Part shown: positions 17,548 through 26,168 of the stretch, piece by piece
Layout: each line of letters opens with the position of its first letter
Position numbering within the stretch: the stretch's first letter is position 1
Assembly: GCA_038213005.1 (NCBI GenBank)
Contig: JBBQTU010000001.1
Location: 1-62,210 of the forward strand
Direction: 5' to 3'
DNA length: 62,210 nucleotides
Source: JBBQTU01 sp038213005
Lineage (GTDB): Bacteria; Planctomycetota; Phycisphaerae; Tepidisphaerales; Tepidisphaeraceae
Made by a program: the position numbers and the translations under genes
Notes under the pieces: generated by a model
Seen by the model: only the letters and a program-made list of their open reading frames with translations
Database searches by the model: none
Told to the model about the DNA's origin: nothing

Positions 17548-18108
17548 ATGCCGACCGACGATATTCTGCTGGAATGCGAAGAGATGATGGAGAAGACCAC
17601 CGAGCATCTCAAGAGCGAGTTTCGCGGCATTCGCACCGGGCGGGCCTCGACGGCACTGGTGGAACACCTCAAGGTGGACTACTACGGCGCACCGACCGAC
17701 CTGCGATCCATCGCCGCGCTCTCCGTGCCCGAGTCCAACCAGATCATGATCAAGCCGTTCAGCCCCGGCGACCTCAAGGCCATCGAGCGCGCGATCAGCG
17801 ACAGCAAGCTCGGACTAACACCTCATTCCGACGGCAAGTCGCTGCGCCTGACCCTGCCCGCCCTCTCCCAGGAACGCCGCGTGCAGATGGCCGCCCAATG
17901 CAAGAAGCTGGCCGAGGAATCCAAGATCGGCCTGCGCGCCCATCGCCGCGATGCCAACAAACTCGCCGACACCGAAGAGAAAGAGGGCACGATGACCGAG
18001 GACGAGGTCAAGGGCTGCAAAGAACAGATCCAGGAACTCACCAAGACCTACGAATCCAAGATCGAGGACCTGGTGGATGCCAAGAGCAAGGAAATCATGA
18101 CCGTCTGA
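17548..18108 (+). CDS. frr: Ribosome recycling factor
   Basis: RRF acts with EF-G to split the post-termination ribosome. The 186-residue protein has FRGIRTGRASTALVEHLKVDYYG near the start, PLxx-type ESNQIMIKPF, and the C-terminal helix region LRAHRRDANKLADTEEKEG ending in SKEIMTV. AGAAGGAG lies before ATG 17548. The HRRDA motif replaces the usual NIRRDA with AHRRDA, keeping both arginines. Confidence 0.97.
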   Translation: MPTDDILLECEEMMEKTTEHLKSEFRGIRTGRASTALVEHLKVDYYGAPTDLRSIAALSVPESNQIMIKPFSPGDLKAIERAISDSKLGLTPHSDGKSLRLTLPALSQERRVQMAAQCKKLAEESKIGLRAHRRDANKLADTEEKEGTMTEDEVKGCKEQIQELTKTYESKIEDLVDAKSKEIMTV

Positions 18109-18198
18109 TTCGGCTGCCGCTGCCGGTCGGCCGGTGGGCGGCGCGGCGTCGCAGGGGTGATCGAGTTCGCACCGGCCAATCCGCACTGACGGCCGGAG

Positions 18199-18807
18199 AT
18201 GGAATACATCATGATGATTCGCTATCTCGCGATCTGCTGTCTATCGATGCTGCTGGTTGGCTGCACCAGCTACAACTACACCGTCACCGACTCGACCCAC
18301 CCCTCGCAGCGGGTCAATAAGGACACGCAGACGACGCTGAAGATCGATCCGCTGATCTACGGCATGCTCGTGAAGGAAAACCGCCTCGTCTTGACCGTCA
18401 AGAACACGCTGAGCGATCCGGTCGAACTACTCGGGACCAAGAGCACCGTGGTGGACCAGAAAGGCCAGAGCCATCCCCTCCGCTCGCAGACGATCGCCCC
18501 CAACGCCTTCATCAAGCTGATCCTGCCCCCCCTTCGCCCCCGGTTTGAGACCGCCCCGTCCGGCGGCTTCATGTTTGGCATGCAGGCCCGCCGGGATTCC
18601 TCGGCTCTTCCCGACACGGCGGCGTCCGTGCCCGATCCGATCACCACTCACTCGGCCGAGCCGATCTACCTCGACTATTTCTCCGACACCGACCCGTACT
18701 ACTGGGACTTTGACGGCGAAGGCGAAATCCGCCTCCTGCTCACCTATCAGAAAGCCGACGGCACCGTCTGGACCGACCAGTTCACCATTTACAGACAGAA
18801 GGCCTAA
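18199..18807 (+). CDS. Putative lipoprotein
   Basis: A signal peptide with lipobox LLVGC (Cys about residue 22) precedes a 180-residue beta-rich domain of the kind that follows DPVELLG-type strands. It has no enzyme motif, and I do not recognise the family with confidence; it may relate to the YcfL/DUF1425 group. Alternative starts at codons 5 and 6 would also leave an intact signal peptide. It is separated by 4 bp from the downstream metallo-beta-lactamase-fold gene, so the two are probably cotranscribed. Confidence 0.7.
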   Translation: MEYIMMIRYLAICCLSMLLVGCTSYNYTVTDSTHPSQRVNKDTQTTLKIDPLIYGMLVKENRLVLTVKNTLSDPVELLGTKSTVVDQKGQSHPLRSQTIAPNAFIKLILPPLRPRFETAPSGGFMFGMQARRDSSALPDTAASVPDPITTHSAEPIYLDYFSDTDPYYWDFDGEGEIRLLLTYQKADGTVWTDQFTIYRQKA

Positions 18808-18811
18808 AACC

Positions 18812-20203
18812 ATGCAAGTTGCCCTGTACGGCGCCGCCGACGAAGTAACTGGCTCGTCCTACCACGTGACGACCGATCGCGCATCGGTGCTGGTGGACTT
18901 TGGAGCCTTTCAAGGCTCGCGCGACAGCGAGCTGCGCAACACCGTCCCCCGCGCCCTGGACGTACGCCATATCCAAGCGGTCGTGCTCACCCATGCCCAC
19001 CTCGATCACACCGGCCGCCTGCCGCTACTGATCAAGGCAGGCTATCACGGCCCGATCTACGCCACTCCGGGCACCATCGACATCACCGGCCTGATCCTCC
19101 GCGACTCGGCGCATGTTCAGCAGATGAACATCGACCGCATCAACCGCCGGCGCATGCGCGCCGGACAGCCTCTGATTCAGCCGCCCTTCGACGCCGATGA
19201 TGTCGCCGCCACGCTGGCGCTCATGCGCCCCATGCCATACGAGAAAGCCACGCAGGTTGCCCCGGATATCACCGCCACGATGCATGAGGCCGGCCATCTT
19301 CTGGGCTCGGCCAGCGTTGAACTGCATGTGCAGGACCAGGGCAAGATGCGCACCGTCGTCTTCTCCGGCGACCTCGGCCCGCGCAACATGCCGATCCTGC
19401 AAGACTCGGCGACGCTCACCAAGGCCGACTGGGTCTTCATGGAATCCACCTACGGCGACCACGATCACCGCCCGCTGGACGAAACCATCAAGGAATTCGC
19501 CGCCCTGGTGCGCCACGCCGTTGAGAAGAAAGGCAAGATCCTCGTTCCCAGTTTCGCCATCGGCCGCGCCCAGCAGATCCTTTATCACCTGGCCCAACTC
19601 ATTCGCGACCATGGCATTCCGCCATTCCCCATCTACATCGATAGCCCCCTGGCCATCGCCGCCACCGAGGTCTATCTCAAGCATCGCGAACTCTACGATG
19701 CCGAGGCCGCCGCCATCATCAGTAGCGGCGACCTGCAGAAATACCTGGGCACCGTGAAGACCTGCCAGACGGCGGACGAATCCAAGGCTCTGAACGATGT
19801 GAAGGGCACCTGCATGATCATCGCCGGTGCCGGCATGTGTAACGCCGGCCGCATCCTGCATCACCTGAAGCACAACCTCTGGAAGCCCGAGACGTCCGTG
19901 ATCATCGTCGGCTACCAGGCCCCCGGATCGCTGGGGCGCAACATGCTCGAAGGCAGGAACCCCGTCAGCATCTTCGGCGAATCCATCGCCGTGAACGCCA
20001 CAGTCCGCTCCCTGGGCGGATTCAGTGCCCACGCCGGGCAGACCGAACTGGTCCAGTGGTTCAGCTCCTTCGCCCCCCTTCACCCGCGTCTGACGCTCGC
20101 CCACGGCGAAAGCCGCGGCCGACTCCCGCTGGCCCGACTGATCCAGGAGAAGTTTGGCATCAAGGCCGAACTCCCCATGGATGCAACGCCTCTGACGATG
20201 TGA
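18812..20203 (+). CDS. Beta-CASP metallo-beta-lactamase-fold RNA nuclease-like protein
   Basis: This 463-residue protein resembles the CPSF73/TTHA0252 group of RNA-processing metallo-hydrolases. The metal motif is HAHLDHTGRLP (about residue 53). It is followed by TMHEAGHLLGSASVEL, VFSGDLGPRN, the beta-CASP segment FMESTYGDHDHRP and SFAIGRAQQILYHL, and the C-terminal RMM-like block GGFSAHAGQTELVQW. ATG 18812 is the natural start (MQVALYGAADEVTGSSY); the open frame extends upstream inside the lipoprotein gene. The likely role is endo- or exonucleolytic RNA processing; the substrate is unknown. Confidence 0.88.
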   Translation: MQVALYGAADEVTGSSYHVTTDRASVLVDFGAFQGSRDSELRNTVPRALDVRHIQAVVLTHAHLDHTGRLPLLIKAGYHGPIYATPGTIDITGLILRDSAHVQQMNIDRINRRRMRAGQPLIQPPFDADDVAATLALMRPMPYEKATQVAPDITATMHEAGHLLGSASVELHVQDQGKMRTVVFSGDLGPRNMPILQDSATLTKADWVFMESTYGDHDHRPLDETIKEFAALVRHAVEKKGKILVPSFAIGRAQQILYHLAQLIRDHGIPPFPIYIDSPLAIAATEVYLKHRELYDAEAAAIISSGDLQKYLGTVKTCQTADESKALNDVKGTCMIIAGAGMCNAGRILHHLKHNLWKPETSVIIVGYQAPGSLGRNMLEGRNPVSIFGESIAVNATVRSLGGFSAHAGQTELVQWFSSFAPLHPRLTLAHGESRGRLPLARLIQEKFGIKAELPMDATPLTM

Positions 20204-20214
20204 GGGACGTCGGC

Positions 20215-20310
20215 GGTAACAGGTGCGGGGTCTCTGGGCGTCGGTGACAGGGCAGATGCGCACGTTTTCGCGGGAGGGGGTGGGGGGGGGGGTAGCGCGA
20301 GGCTTTGTGG
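20215..20310 (-). repeat. Partial leader-like element, copy E
   Basis: On the minus strand it carries only the 3' modules of the element: TTATCCCACAAAGCCTCGCG, a C-rich tract (G-run at about 20274-20292 on the plus strand) and GAAAACGTGCGCATCTGCCC. It lacks the promoter and boxA-like part and is the only copy not upstream of a gene in the same orientation. Confidence 0.65.
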
Positions 20311-20343
20311 GATAATGGTGATGAAAGGAAAGGTGTGAAAGGA

Positions 20344-20430
20344 AAGGTGACATCCCACATTTCCCATATCTATTGGAGGAAGGAAAGGAAAGGTAAGGTG
20401 ACATCCCACATTTTCCATATCTATTGGAGG
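20344..20430. repeat. Tandem 36-bp direct repeat, 51-bp period
   Basis: AAGGTGACATCCCACATTT and CCATATCTATTGGAGG occur at 20344-20379 and 20395-20430 with one difference, separated by a GGAAAGG-rich linker. The AAGGTGACATCCCACA block recurs inverted near 62028-62043, and AATGTGGGATGTC near 61951. Each copy ends TATTGGAGG, which resembles a ribosome binding site, but no ORF follows at a suitable distance. From 20431 to 20860 I see no gene. Confidence 0.75.
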
Positions 20431-20860
20431 CGATGATCGATCACCTGCCTGCCTCCTGCTTCTTCGGGCGTTTGCGTCTGGACCGGCCGCGATCACGCTT
20501 CGTCCATTCCAGGCGAATGCGCTTTACCGCCCTGGCCGTCCATGTCACATCGCCACGCGTATCGCGCTGTTCTAGCCCGACCTGTTCGCCAGACACATCG
20601 GGCAAAACCGTCTTTGCTGCGCCGAGCTACGACACGTCCACCGCGACAGCCCGCCGAGTTTCCGACGGATTGTTTGTTCGTTGGAGCTGGCCCAACAGAA
20701 GGCTGGCTTGTTTGTGTCGTCAAGCAGCAATGAACCGTGACATGCCGGCTGAGTACGCTAGAATATCTCCCCCCTCAATGGCTTTAATAGTACTGGAGAG
20801 GCCGCCTGACCCGGGAGGGAGGCCGCCAGCACGTTAAGCCGTGCAGCAGGGGTCAAAGGT

Positions 20861-21601
20861 GTGATCGTGCAATCGGTCGTTAGATACATCTGTTTGGTTG
20901 TAGTGTTAGCTGCTTCGGGGATGCTGGGTGGGTGTCTTGTGCCTGCCGGCGGTTCTCTGACCGCGATCCAGCCCCTTTCCGACAAGCCGCACCAGGGTAA
21001 CGTCTACATCATGCGTGGGCTCCTCGGCTGCTTCTCGCGCGGGATGGACGGCCTTCAGGAAGAGCTCGACGCTGCCGGCGTGCGCTCAGTGGTCTACCAG
21101 CACACGCAGAATGACGACGTAGCCCGCGTCATTATCGAGCGTTATCGACAGGTGCCGCGTGAGCCCCTGGTGCTGGTCGGACACTCACTGGGTGCCGACG
21201 ACACCGTCGCCATCGCACAGCAGCTCCGCGCCGCCGGCGTCAAGGTCGATCTGATCGTCGCCGTTGATCCGGTGAATGCCGATCCCGTGCCGGGCAACGT
21301 CAACCGCGCTGTGGACTTCTATCGTTCAGTCCCGGTGGTCGGGCTGATTCCCGTGTTGCGCGGCATTCCGCTGAAGCCCGAGCCCGGCGCGACCGGGCAG
21401 GTCGCCAACTACAACTTGAACGACCATCCTGAGCTTCGGGAAACTTTGACAAATCATTTCAACATTGATGCAAATAAAAAGGTCCGTCAGGCTATCATAC
21501 GTGAAGTGATGGAGGTGTGTCCGGTGAGGCCGGACTACGCCCAGAAGCTTCGGCCGCCCTCCGGCGAACGCGCCACGGCGGCTATGGAACTGAGGCCCTG
21601 A
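20861..21601 (+). CDS. Lipoprotein alpha/beta-hydrolase (lipase-like)
   Basis: From GTG 20861 the 246-residue product has a signal peptide with lipobox LGGC (about residue 25), then a compact alpha/beta-hydrolase core. VLVGHSLGADDTV carries the nucleophile elbow GHSLG (Ser about 109), VAVDPVNADPVP supplies a candidate acidic residue, and NHFNID a candidate His. It is probably an envelope-anchored esterase or lipase; the substrate is unknown. It is followed 71 bp downstream by a methyltransferase and a condensation-domain protein on the same strand, possibly one operon. Confidence 0.75.
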   Translation: MIVQSVVRYICLVVVLAASGMLGGCLVPAGGSLTAIQPLSDKPHQGNVYIMRGLLGCFSRGMDGLQEELDAAGVRSVVYQHTQNDDVARVIIERYRQVPREPLVLVGHSLGADDTVAIAQQLRAAGVKVDLIVAVDPVNADPVPGNVNRAVDFYRSVPVVGLIPVLRGIPLKPEPGATGQVANYNLNDHPELRETLTNHFNIDANKKVRQAIIREVMEVCPVRPDYAQKLRPPSGERATAAMELRP

Positions 21602-21672
21602 CCCGGAAGGATCGCGAGTGGCGCGACTGGCCATGTGACACGGGCGGGCCTTGTGAATCAGGTGGATTGTAG

Positions 21673-22302
21673 ATGAACGAGAATTCGGTCCCGACTCTTG
21701 TTGTTGCCTTGGTGGTCACAGTCTATTGGGCGCGCGTGCTGCAACTGGTGGTCAAGACTCGCCGGCGCACCGGGAAGTCGGCCAACTTCCTTCCGCCCGA
21801 GAAACTCGGACGCCTTCTTCGCATCCTGTGGATTCCCGTCGTCGGCGGCTGGATCATATTCCCGCTGCTGCTCGCCTTGGGCTATTCTTCCGGCGTGCTG
21901 CGCCCTGTGTGGAACCAGCCGGCCCTTGCCATCGCCGCCTCCGCTGTCGCCGTCCTCTGCCTCGGGCTCACATGGATCTGCTGGCAGCGCATGGGCAGGA
22001 GTTGGCGCATGGGCATCAATCCCAACGAGAAGACGCAACTGATCGTGACCGGTCCCTATGCGTACGTCCGCCACCCCATCTACGCCCTCTCAACGCTGCT
22101 GATGGTCGCCAGCGTGGTGGCAGCGCCCTCGCCGGCGATGTTTGTCTGCGGCGTGATCCACATCGCCTTTGTGCGATGGGAAGCCCGCCGTGAGGAGCGA
22201 TATCTGCTGGGCGTTCACGGCGAGATCTACGCCCGCTATCTACGCGCTGTGGGCGGCTTCATGCCGCGGGCTTTTACCCCCTTTGTCACGGAGAGAGTCT
22301 GA
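21673..22302 (+). CDS. Isoprenylcysteine methyltransferase-family membrane protein
   Basis: A 209-residue membrane protein with about five hydrophobic segments and the C-terminal signature of the ICMT/PEMT/NnrU superfamily: TGPYAYVRHPIYALS, which forms the SAM pocket, and RREERYLLGVHGEIYARYLRAV. Bacterial members methylate varied, mostly unidentified, hydrophobic substrates. Its stop TGA is directly abutted by the ATG of the downstream condensation-domain gene, and GGAGAGA lies within its last codons, so translation of the pair is probably coupled. Confidence 0.82.
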   Translation: MNENSVPTLVVALVVTVYWARVLQLVVKTRRRTGKSANFLPPEKLGRLLRILWIPVVGGWIIFPLLLALGYSSGVLRPVWNQPALAIAASAVAVLCLGLTWICWQRMGRSWRMGINPNEKTQLIVTGPYAYVRHPIYALSTLLMVASVVAAPSPAMFVCGVIHIAFVRWEARREERYLLGVHGEIYARYLRAVGGFMPRAFTPFVTERV

Positions 22303-23568
22303 ATGGCGTCCCAGAGCCTGAGTCTTTTTCAACGGATGATGCTGCAGTGGGATCGGCTGCATCCCTACAACGCTGGGCAGGCCATGCAACTGGCCCTGCC
22401 GCTCAGCCCGGATCTCGCGCGCAAGGCGTGGAATGAGATGCTCCAGGATATGCAGATGGGCCAGAGCGAGTTTTCCGGCCGCCGCTTGCGACACCTCGCA
22501 CCGGACGCCGGACAGACGCTCCTGGCTCCCCCATCCGCTGACGCGCTGGGTGATTTCATCGCCGACGAGTTGAACCGGCCTTTCGAAATGCGGCCGGGCG
22601 TGCCTTACCTGCCGTTTCGCCCGTTTGTGGTCGCCAGCGGCCCTGGAACGTGCATCGGCGTTTTCTATCACCATTGCGTCGCCGACAGCGTTTCAATTCG
22701 CCTGCTGCTGCGCGAGTGGTTCTACCGCTGCTTCTATCCCGATCTGGCCCGGCGGTCGGCGATGGAGTTTCTCGGTCCCGAGCGGACCGGCTCGCCGGCC
22801 GGCTGGGTTCGTGCCGCCGTCGACCTGATGCGATGGAACGCCTGCTCCAAACGGGTGCGACGGGTGCCCAGTGTCGCCGCGGTGGACCTGTCCGTCGGCT
22901 TTGGCTACCGCCGCCTGCCCGATGGCACCGCCCACCAGCTTCAACTGGCCGCGAGAGATCACCACGGTAAAGTCGGCGATCTGCTGGTTCACGCACTGGT
23001 CAACGCCGTCCATCTGACGATGCCGCCGGCCCGCGCCTGCCGCCCTGACGTGGCGATCGGGACCATCCGCGACACCCGGGCCTTCGACCAGCCTCCCGAC
23101 TTCGCTCGCTTCGGCGTGCGCCTGGGGTTTGCCAAGGTCATCTGCCCGGCCGCCAGCGTGGCCGATCGTCAGCAACTCCTGGCGACCATCGTCGCCGAGC
23201 ACCGCCGCCATCGCCTGGCAGTGGGCCGCCATGCCAACGCTCTGGACATACGTCTGGGCCTGGCCGTGGGGCGGCTGATCTGTTCCCGCTCGCTCGGAGA
23301 GTTTTACCGCAATCGCCTGCCTCTTTCCGCCGGCGTTTCGAACGTCGATCTGAGAGAGAGCTGGGTCGCGCGCCACCATCCCCATGAGATCGCGGAGTTC
23401 TTCCGCATTTCGCCGACTGGCCCGACCCTGCCTATCGTGGTGACGCCCACGACCTTGGGCGAGCAGACCAATCTCGCCTTCACCTGGCGCAAGCAGACGT
23501 TCCCGGCCCAAGGCGCGCAGACGTTTATCGACGCCTTCACGGCCTCGCTGATGTCGTGGATCGCCTGA
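22303..23568 (+). CDS. Stand-alone condensation-domain-type acyltransferase
   Basis: The 421-residue protein carries HHCVADS (about residue 126), the HHxxxD catalytic motif of chloramphenicol-acetyltransferase-fold enzymes such as NRPS condensation domains, polyketide-associated Pap proteins and wax-ester synthases. FMRPG..YLPFRPFVV-like strands precede it, and a bridging segment around VSNVDLRESW follows near residue 345. There is no carrier-protein, adenylation or other NRPS domain here or nearby. It probably joins an acyl or amino-acyl group to a small acceptor. Cotranslation with the methyltransferase suggests one pathway, of unknown product. Confidence 0.7.
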   Translation: MASQSLSLFQRMMLQWDRLHPYNAGQAMQLALPLSPDLARKAWNEMLQDMQMGQSEFSGRRLRHLAPDAGQTLLAPPSADALGDFIADELNRPFEMRPGVPYLPFRPFVVASGPGTCIGVFYHHCVADSVSIRLLLREWFYRCFYPDLARRSAMEFLGPERTGSPAGWVRAAVDLMRWNACSKRVRRVPSVAAVDLSVGFGYRRLPDGTAHQLQLAARDHHGKVGDLLVHALVNAVHLTMPPARACRPDVAIGTIRDTRAFDQPPDFARFGVRLGFAKVICPAASVADRQQLLATIVAEHRRHRLAVGRHANALDIRLGLAVGRLICSRSLGEFYRNRLPLSAGVSNVDLRESWVARHHPHEIAEFFRISPTGPTLPIVVTPTTLGEQTNLAFTWRKQTFPAQGAQTFIDAFTASLMSWIA

Positions 23569-23767
23569 GACGGCGCGTGAGCCTCACGCCTGGGCCCATG
23601 GATTCCACAGCATCTCAGCCGTCTCTGTTTCCGGTTTGAACGCGACTGGCCGCCAAAGCTGGCACGAGAACTTGGCAGGCACTCTCTCTCGCTCCGGCCG
23701 CTTTCGCCCTCCCGCCGCTTCCCCCGTAGACCGGCTGCACGGGTCGCGTAGAATACCCTAAGCCTTA

Positions 23768-23793
23768 TTAGTAAGGCTGCTTAGTAAGGCTGC
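23768..23793 (+). repeat. 13-bp tandem duplication spanning the GH57 ribosome binding site
   Basis: TTAGTAAGGCTGC occurs twice without gap, ending 3 bases before the ATG at 23797. Each copy carries TAAGG, the only Shine-Dalgarno-like sequence present. A candidate -10 box TAGAAT lies at 23749-23754. Confidence 0.8.
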
Positions 23794-23796
23794 AAT

Positions 23797-24972
23797 ATGG
23801 CATCCGTGTGTTTCTATTTCCAGGTCCATCAGCCGCTGCGGCTGCGGCGCTACAGCGTCTTTGACACTGATCGCGACTACTTCGACGACTTCCGCAATGC
23901 GGAGATCTGTCGCAAGGTGGCAGCCAGGTGTTACGTCCCGGTCACAAAACTGCTTCTGGAGATGATCCAGGAGCACGCCGGCCGGTTCCGGATTGCTTTC
24001 TCCATCACCGGCTGCGCCATCGAGCAGTTCCAGAAATACGCGCCCGAGGTGATTGAGGCTTTTCAGGCACTCGCGGGCACCGGCTGCGTCGAGTTTCTTA
24101 GCGAGACCTATTACCACTCGCTGGCGTTTCTCTTTTCGTCCCAGGAATTTCGCGACCAGGTCGACATTCACCGCGCTGCGATGAAACGCCTGTTCAACCA
24201 GGAGCCCCGCGTTTTTCGCAACACGGAACTGGTCTACAACAATGACCTGGCCCGCTTCGCCGCCAACATGGGTTACGACGGCGTTCTCGCCGAGGGCGCT
24301 GACCAGGTGCTCAAGGACCGAAGCTGCAACCTCCTCTATAGCGCGCCGGGCGCCAAGGGGCTGAAGGTCCTGCTGAAGAATTACCGCCTCAGCGACGACA
24401 TCGCCTTCCGTTTCAGCAATCACCAGTGGGACCAGTGGCCGCTGACGGCCGACAAGTTCGCCGCCTGCGTCAACCAGATCCACGGCAACGGCAACGTGTG
24501 CAACCTGTTCATGGACCTTGAGACGTTCGGTGAACACCAGTGGGCCGAGACGGGGATCTTCGACTTCCTCAAGTATCTTCCCAGGCATGTGCTGGCCCAG
24601 GCATACAACGATTTTCTGACCCCTTCGCAGGTGATCGCCCGCTACCCTGCGATCGGCGAGATCGACGTGCCCGAGGCGATCTCCTGGGCCGATACCGAAC
24701 GGGACCTCTCGGCCTGGCTGGGCAATGCGATGCAGACCAACGCCATGCACGAGCTGTTTAAGCTGGAGAAGTCGCTCAAGGCGCACGGCGATCCCGACCT
24801 GCTGGCCGACTGGCGCATGCTTACCTGCAGCGACCACTTTTATTACATGTGCACGAAGTACTGGTCAGACGGGGAGGTCCACAAGTACTTCAGTCCGTAC
24901 GAGAGCCCCTACGACAGTTACATCAACTTCATGAACGTCCTGGACAACATCAAGGCCCGGCTGGAACAATGA
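23797..24972 (+). CDS. Glycoside hydrolase family 57 protein (alpha-amylase type)
   Basis: GH57 enzymes act on alpha-glucans. The 391-residue protein begins SVCFYFQVHQPLRLRRY, the family's N-terminal H-Q-P motif. The nucleophile Glu lies in FRNTELVYNN and the acid/base Asp in FMDLETFGEHQW, both conserved positions; FLSETYYHSLAFL is a further family block. No signal peptide is present, so it should act on intracellular glycogen-like glucan. The stop overlaps the gpsA start (ATGA). Many GH57 proteins pair with a glycosyltransferase; none is adjacent here. Confidence 0.9.
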   Translation: MASVCFYFQVHQPLRLRRYSVFDTDRDYFDDFRNAEICRKVAARCYVPVTKLLLEMIQEHAGRFRIAFSITGCAIEQFQKYAPEVIEAFQALAGTGCVEFLSETYYHSLAFLFSSQEFRDQVDIHRAAMKRLFNQEPRVFRNTELVYNNDLARFAANMGYDGVLAEGADQVLKDRSCNLLYSAPGAKGLKVLLKNYRLSDDIAFRFSNHQWDQWPLTADKFAACVNQIHGNGNVCNLFMDLETFGEHQWAETGIFDFLKYLPRHVLAQAYNDFLTPSQVIARYPAIGEIDVPEAISWADTERDLSAWLGNAMQTNAMHELFKLEKSLKAHGDPDLLADWRMLTCSDHFYYMCTKYWSDGEVHKYFSPYESPYDSYINFMNVLDNIKARLEQ

Positions 24973-25982
24973 AACAGCAGATCACGATTATTGGCGATGG
25001 CGCGATGGGACTTGTCTGCGCGATGATCCTGTCGCGCAACGGCCACGACGTCACGCTCTGGACAGCCTTTCCCGATGCGGTCGATGAACTGAGGCTCCTG
25101 CGCGGTAACCCCCGGCGTCTGCCGGATGCCGTCCTGGCGGCCGGGGTGAAGATCACCGCGGACGATGCCACGTGCTTCGCCGGCGCGACCCTCGCCGTCT
25201 CGGCCGTGCCGGGGCAATACGTGCGCAGCGTCTGGAAACGCCTGCAGCCTCACGTGCCGGCCGACCTGCCGATCGTGTCGATCACCAAGGGAATCGAAAA
25301 CAAGACGCTGATGCGCCCCAGCCAGATCATCGCCCAGGTGCTGGACGGGTCGGCCGACGCCTCCCGCCGCCCCCTGGCCGTCCTGTCCGGCCCCAACATC
25401 GCCGGCGAACTGGCGCGCCGCCTGCCGGCCACCGCCGTCGCCGCCGGCAGCGACCCAACCATCGCCCGCCGCGTCCAGCAGGCGTTCACCAACGGCGACT
25501 ATCGCGTCTACACCAACACCGACTGTATCGGCGTTGAACTGGCCGGGGCGATGAAGAACGTCATCGCCCTGGCGGCCGGCATCGTCGACGGCCTGGGCCT
25601 GGGCGACAACGCCAAGGCGGCCCTGGTCACCCGCGGCCTGGTCGAGATCGGCCGCCTGGGTGTGGCGATGGGCGCCAAGGAAGCCACGTTCACCGGCCTC
25701 ACTGGCCTGGGCGACCTGATCACCACCTGCACCAGCCCCGAAGGCCGCAACCGCCGGGTCGGCGAGATGCTGGGCAAGGGTATGAAGCTGCCCAACATCC
25801 TGGCTTCGATGGATTCGGTGGTCGAGGGCGTGCCGACGACCCAGTCGGTGATGGAACTGGCCCGCCAACACAAAGTCGAGATGCCCATCACCGCCGCCGT
25901 CTCGTCGATCCTCTTCGACAACGTCACCCCGCGCGAAGCGCTGACCCAACTGATGACCCGGGAACATCGGGCCGAAGCATAG
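24969..25982 (+). CDS. gpsA: Glycerol-3-phosphate dehydrogenase [NAD(P)+]
   Basis: It makes sn-glycerol-3-phosphate from dihydroxyacetone phosphate for phospholipid synthesis. Of 337 residues, ITIIGDGAMGLVCAM forms the Rossmann loop (GxGxxG with Asp at the second position), VSITKGIE and VLSGPNIAGELAR follow, and the catalytic Lys lies in LAGAMKNVIALAAGI. TGLTGLGDLITTCTSPEGRNR is a typical later block. The start overlaps the GH57 stop as ATGA, hence coupling. plsY, which uses the product, lies at 56641. Confidence 0.95.
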   Translation: MKQQITIIGDGAMGLVCAMILSRNGHDVTLWTAFPDAVDELRLLRGNPRRLPDAVLAAGVKITADDATCFAGATLAVSAVPGQYVRSVWKRLQPHVPADLPIVSITKGIENKTLMRPSQIIAQVLDGSADASRRPLAVLSGPNIAGELARRLPATAVAAGSDPTIARRVQQAFTNGDYRVYTNTDCIGVELAGAMKNVIALAAGIVDGLGLGDNAKAALVTRGLVEIGRLGVAMGAKEATFTGLTGLGDLITTCTSPEGRNRRVGEMLGKGMKLPNILASMDSVVEGVPTTQSVMELARQHKVEMPITAAVSSILFDNVTPREALTQLMTREHRAEA

Positions 25983-26168
25983 GCCGCCGGGGCACGTGCA
26001 AATCCGGATCGCTGACATCTCCCTGTCCAAGCCCACCACAGGCGGACCAGATCTCCACATGGTGACGGTTGGACGGTCCGTTTAATCCGGCAAAGGCACC
26101 AGCCGCTGCAACTGGCCGATGGCCCCCGATGTCAGAGAACAGCACCCGCCCGGCGTACCCGCCCGGTG

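Noticed and set aside
19025..20404. 459-codon ORF antisense to the beta-CASP gene
   Set aside because: Starts inside repeat DNA and has no recognisable motif.
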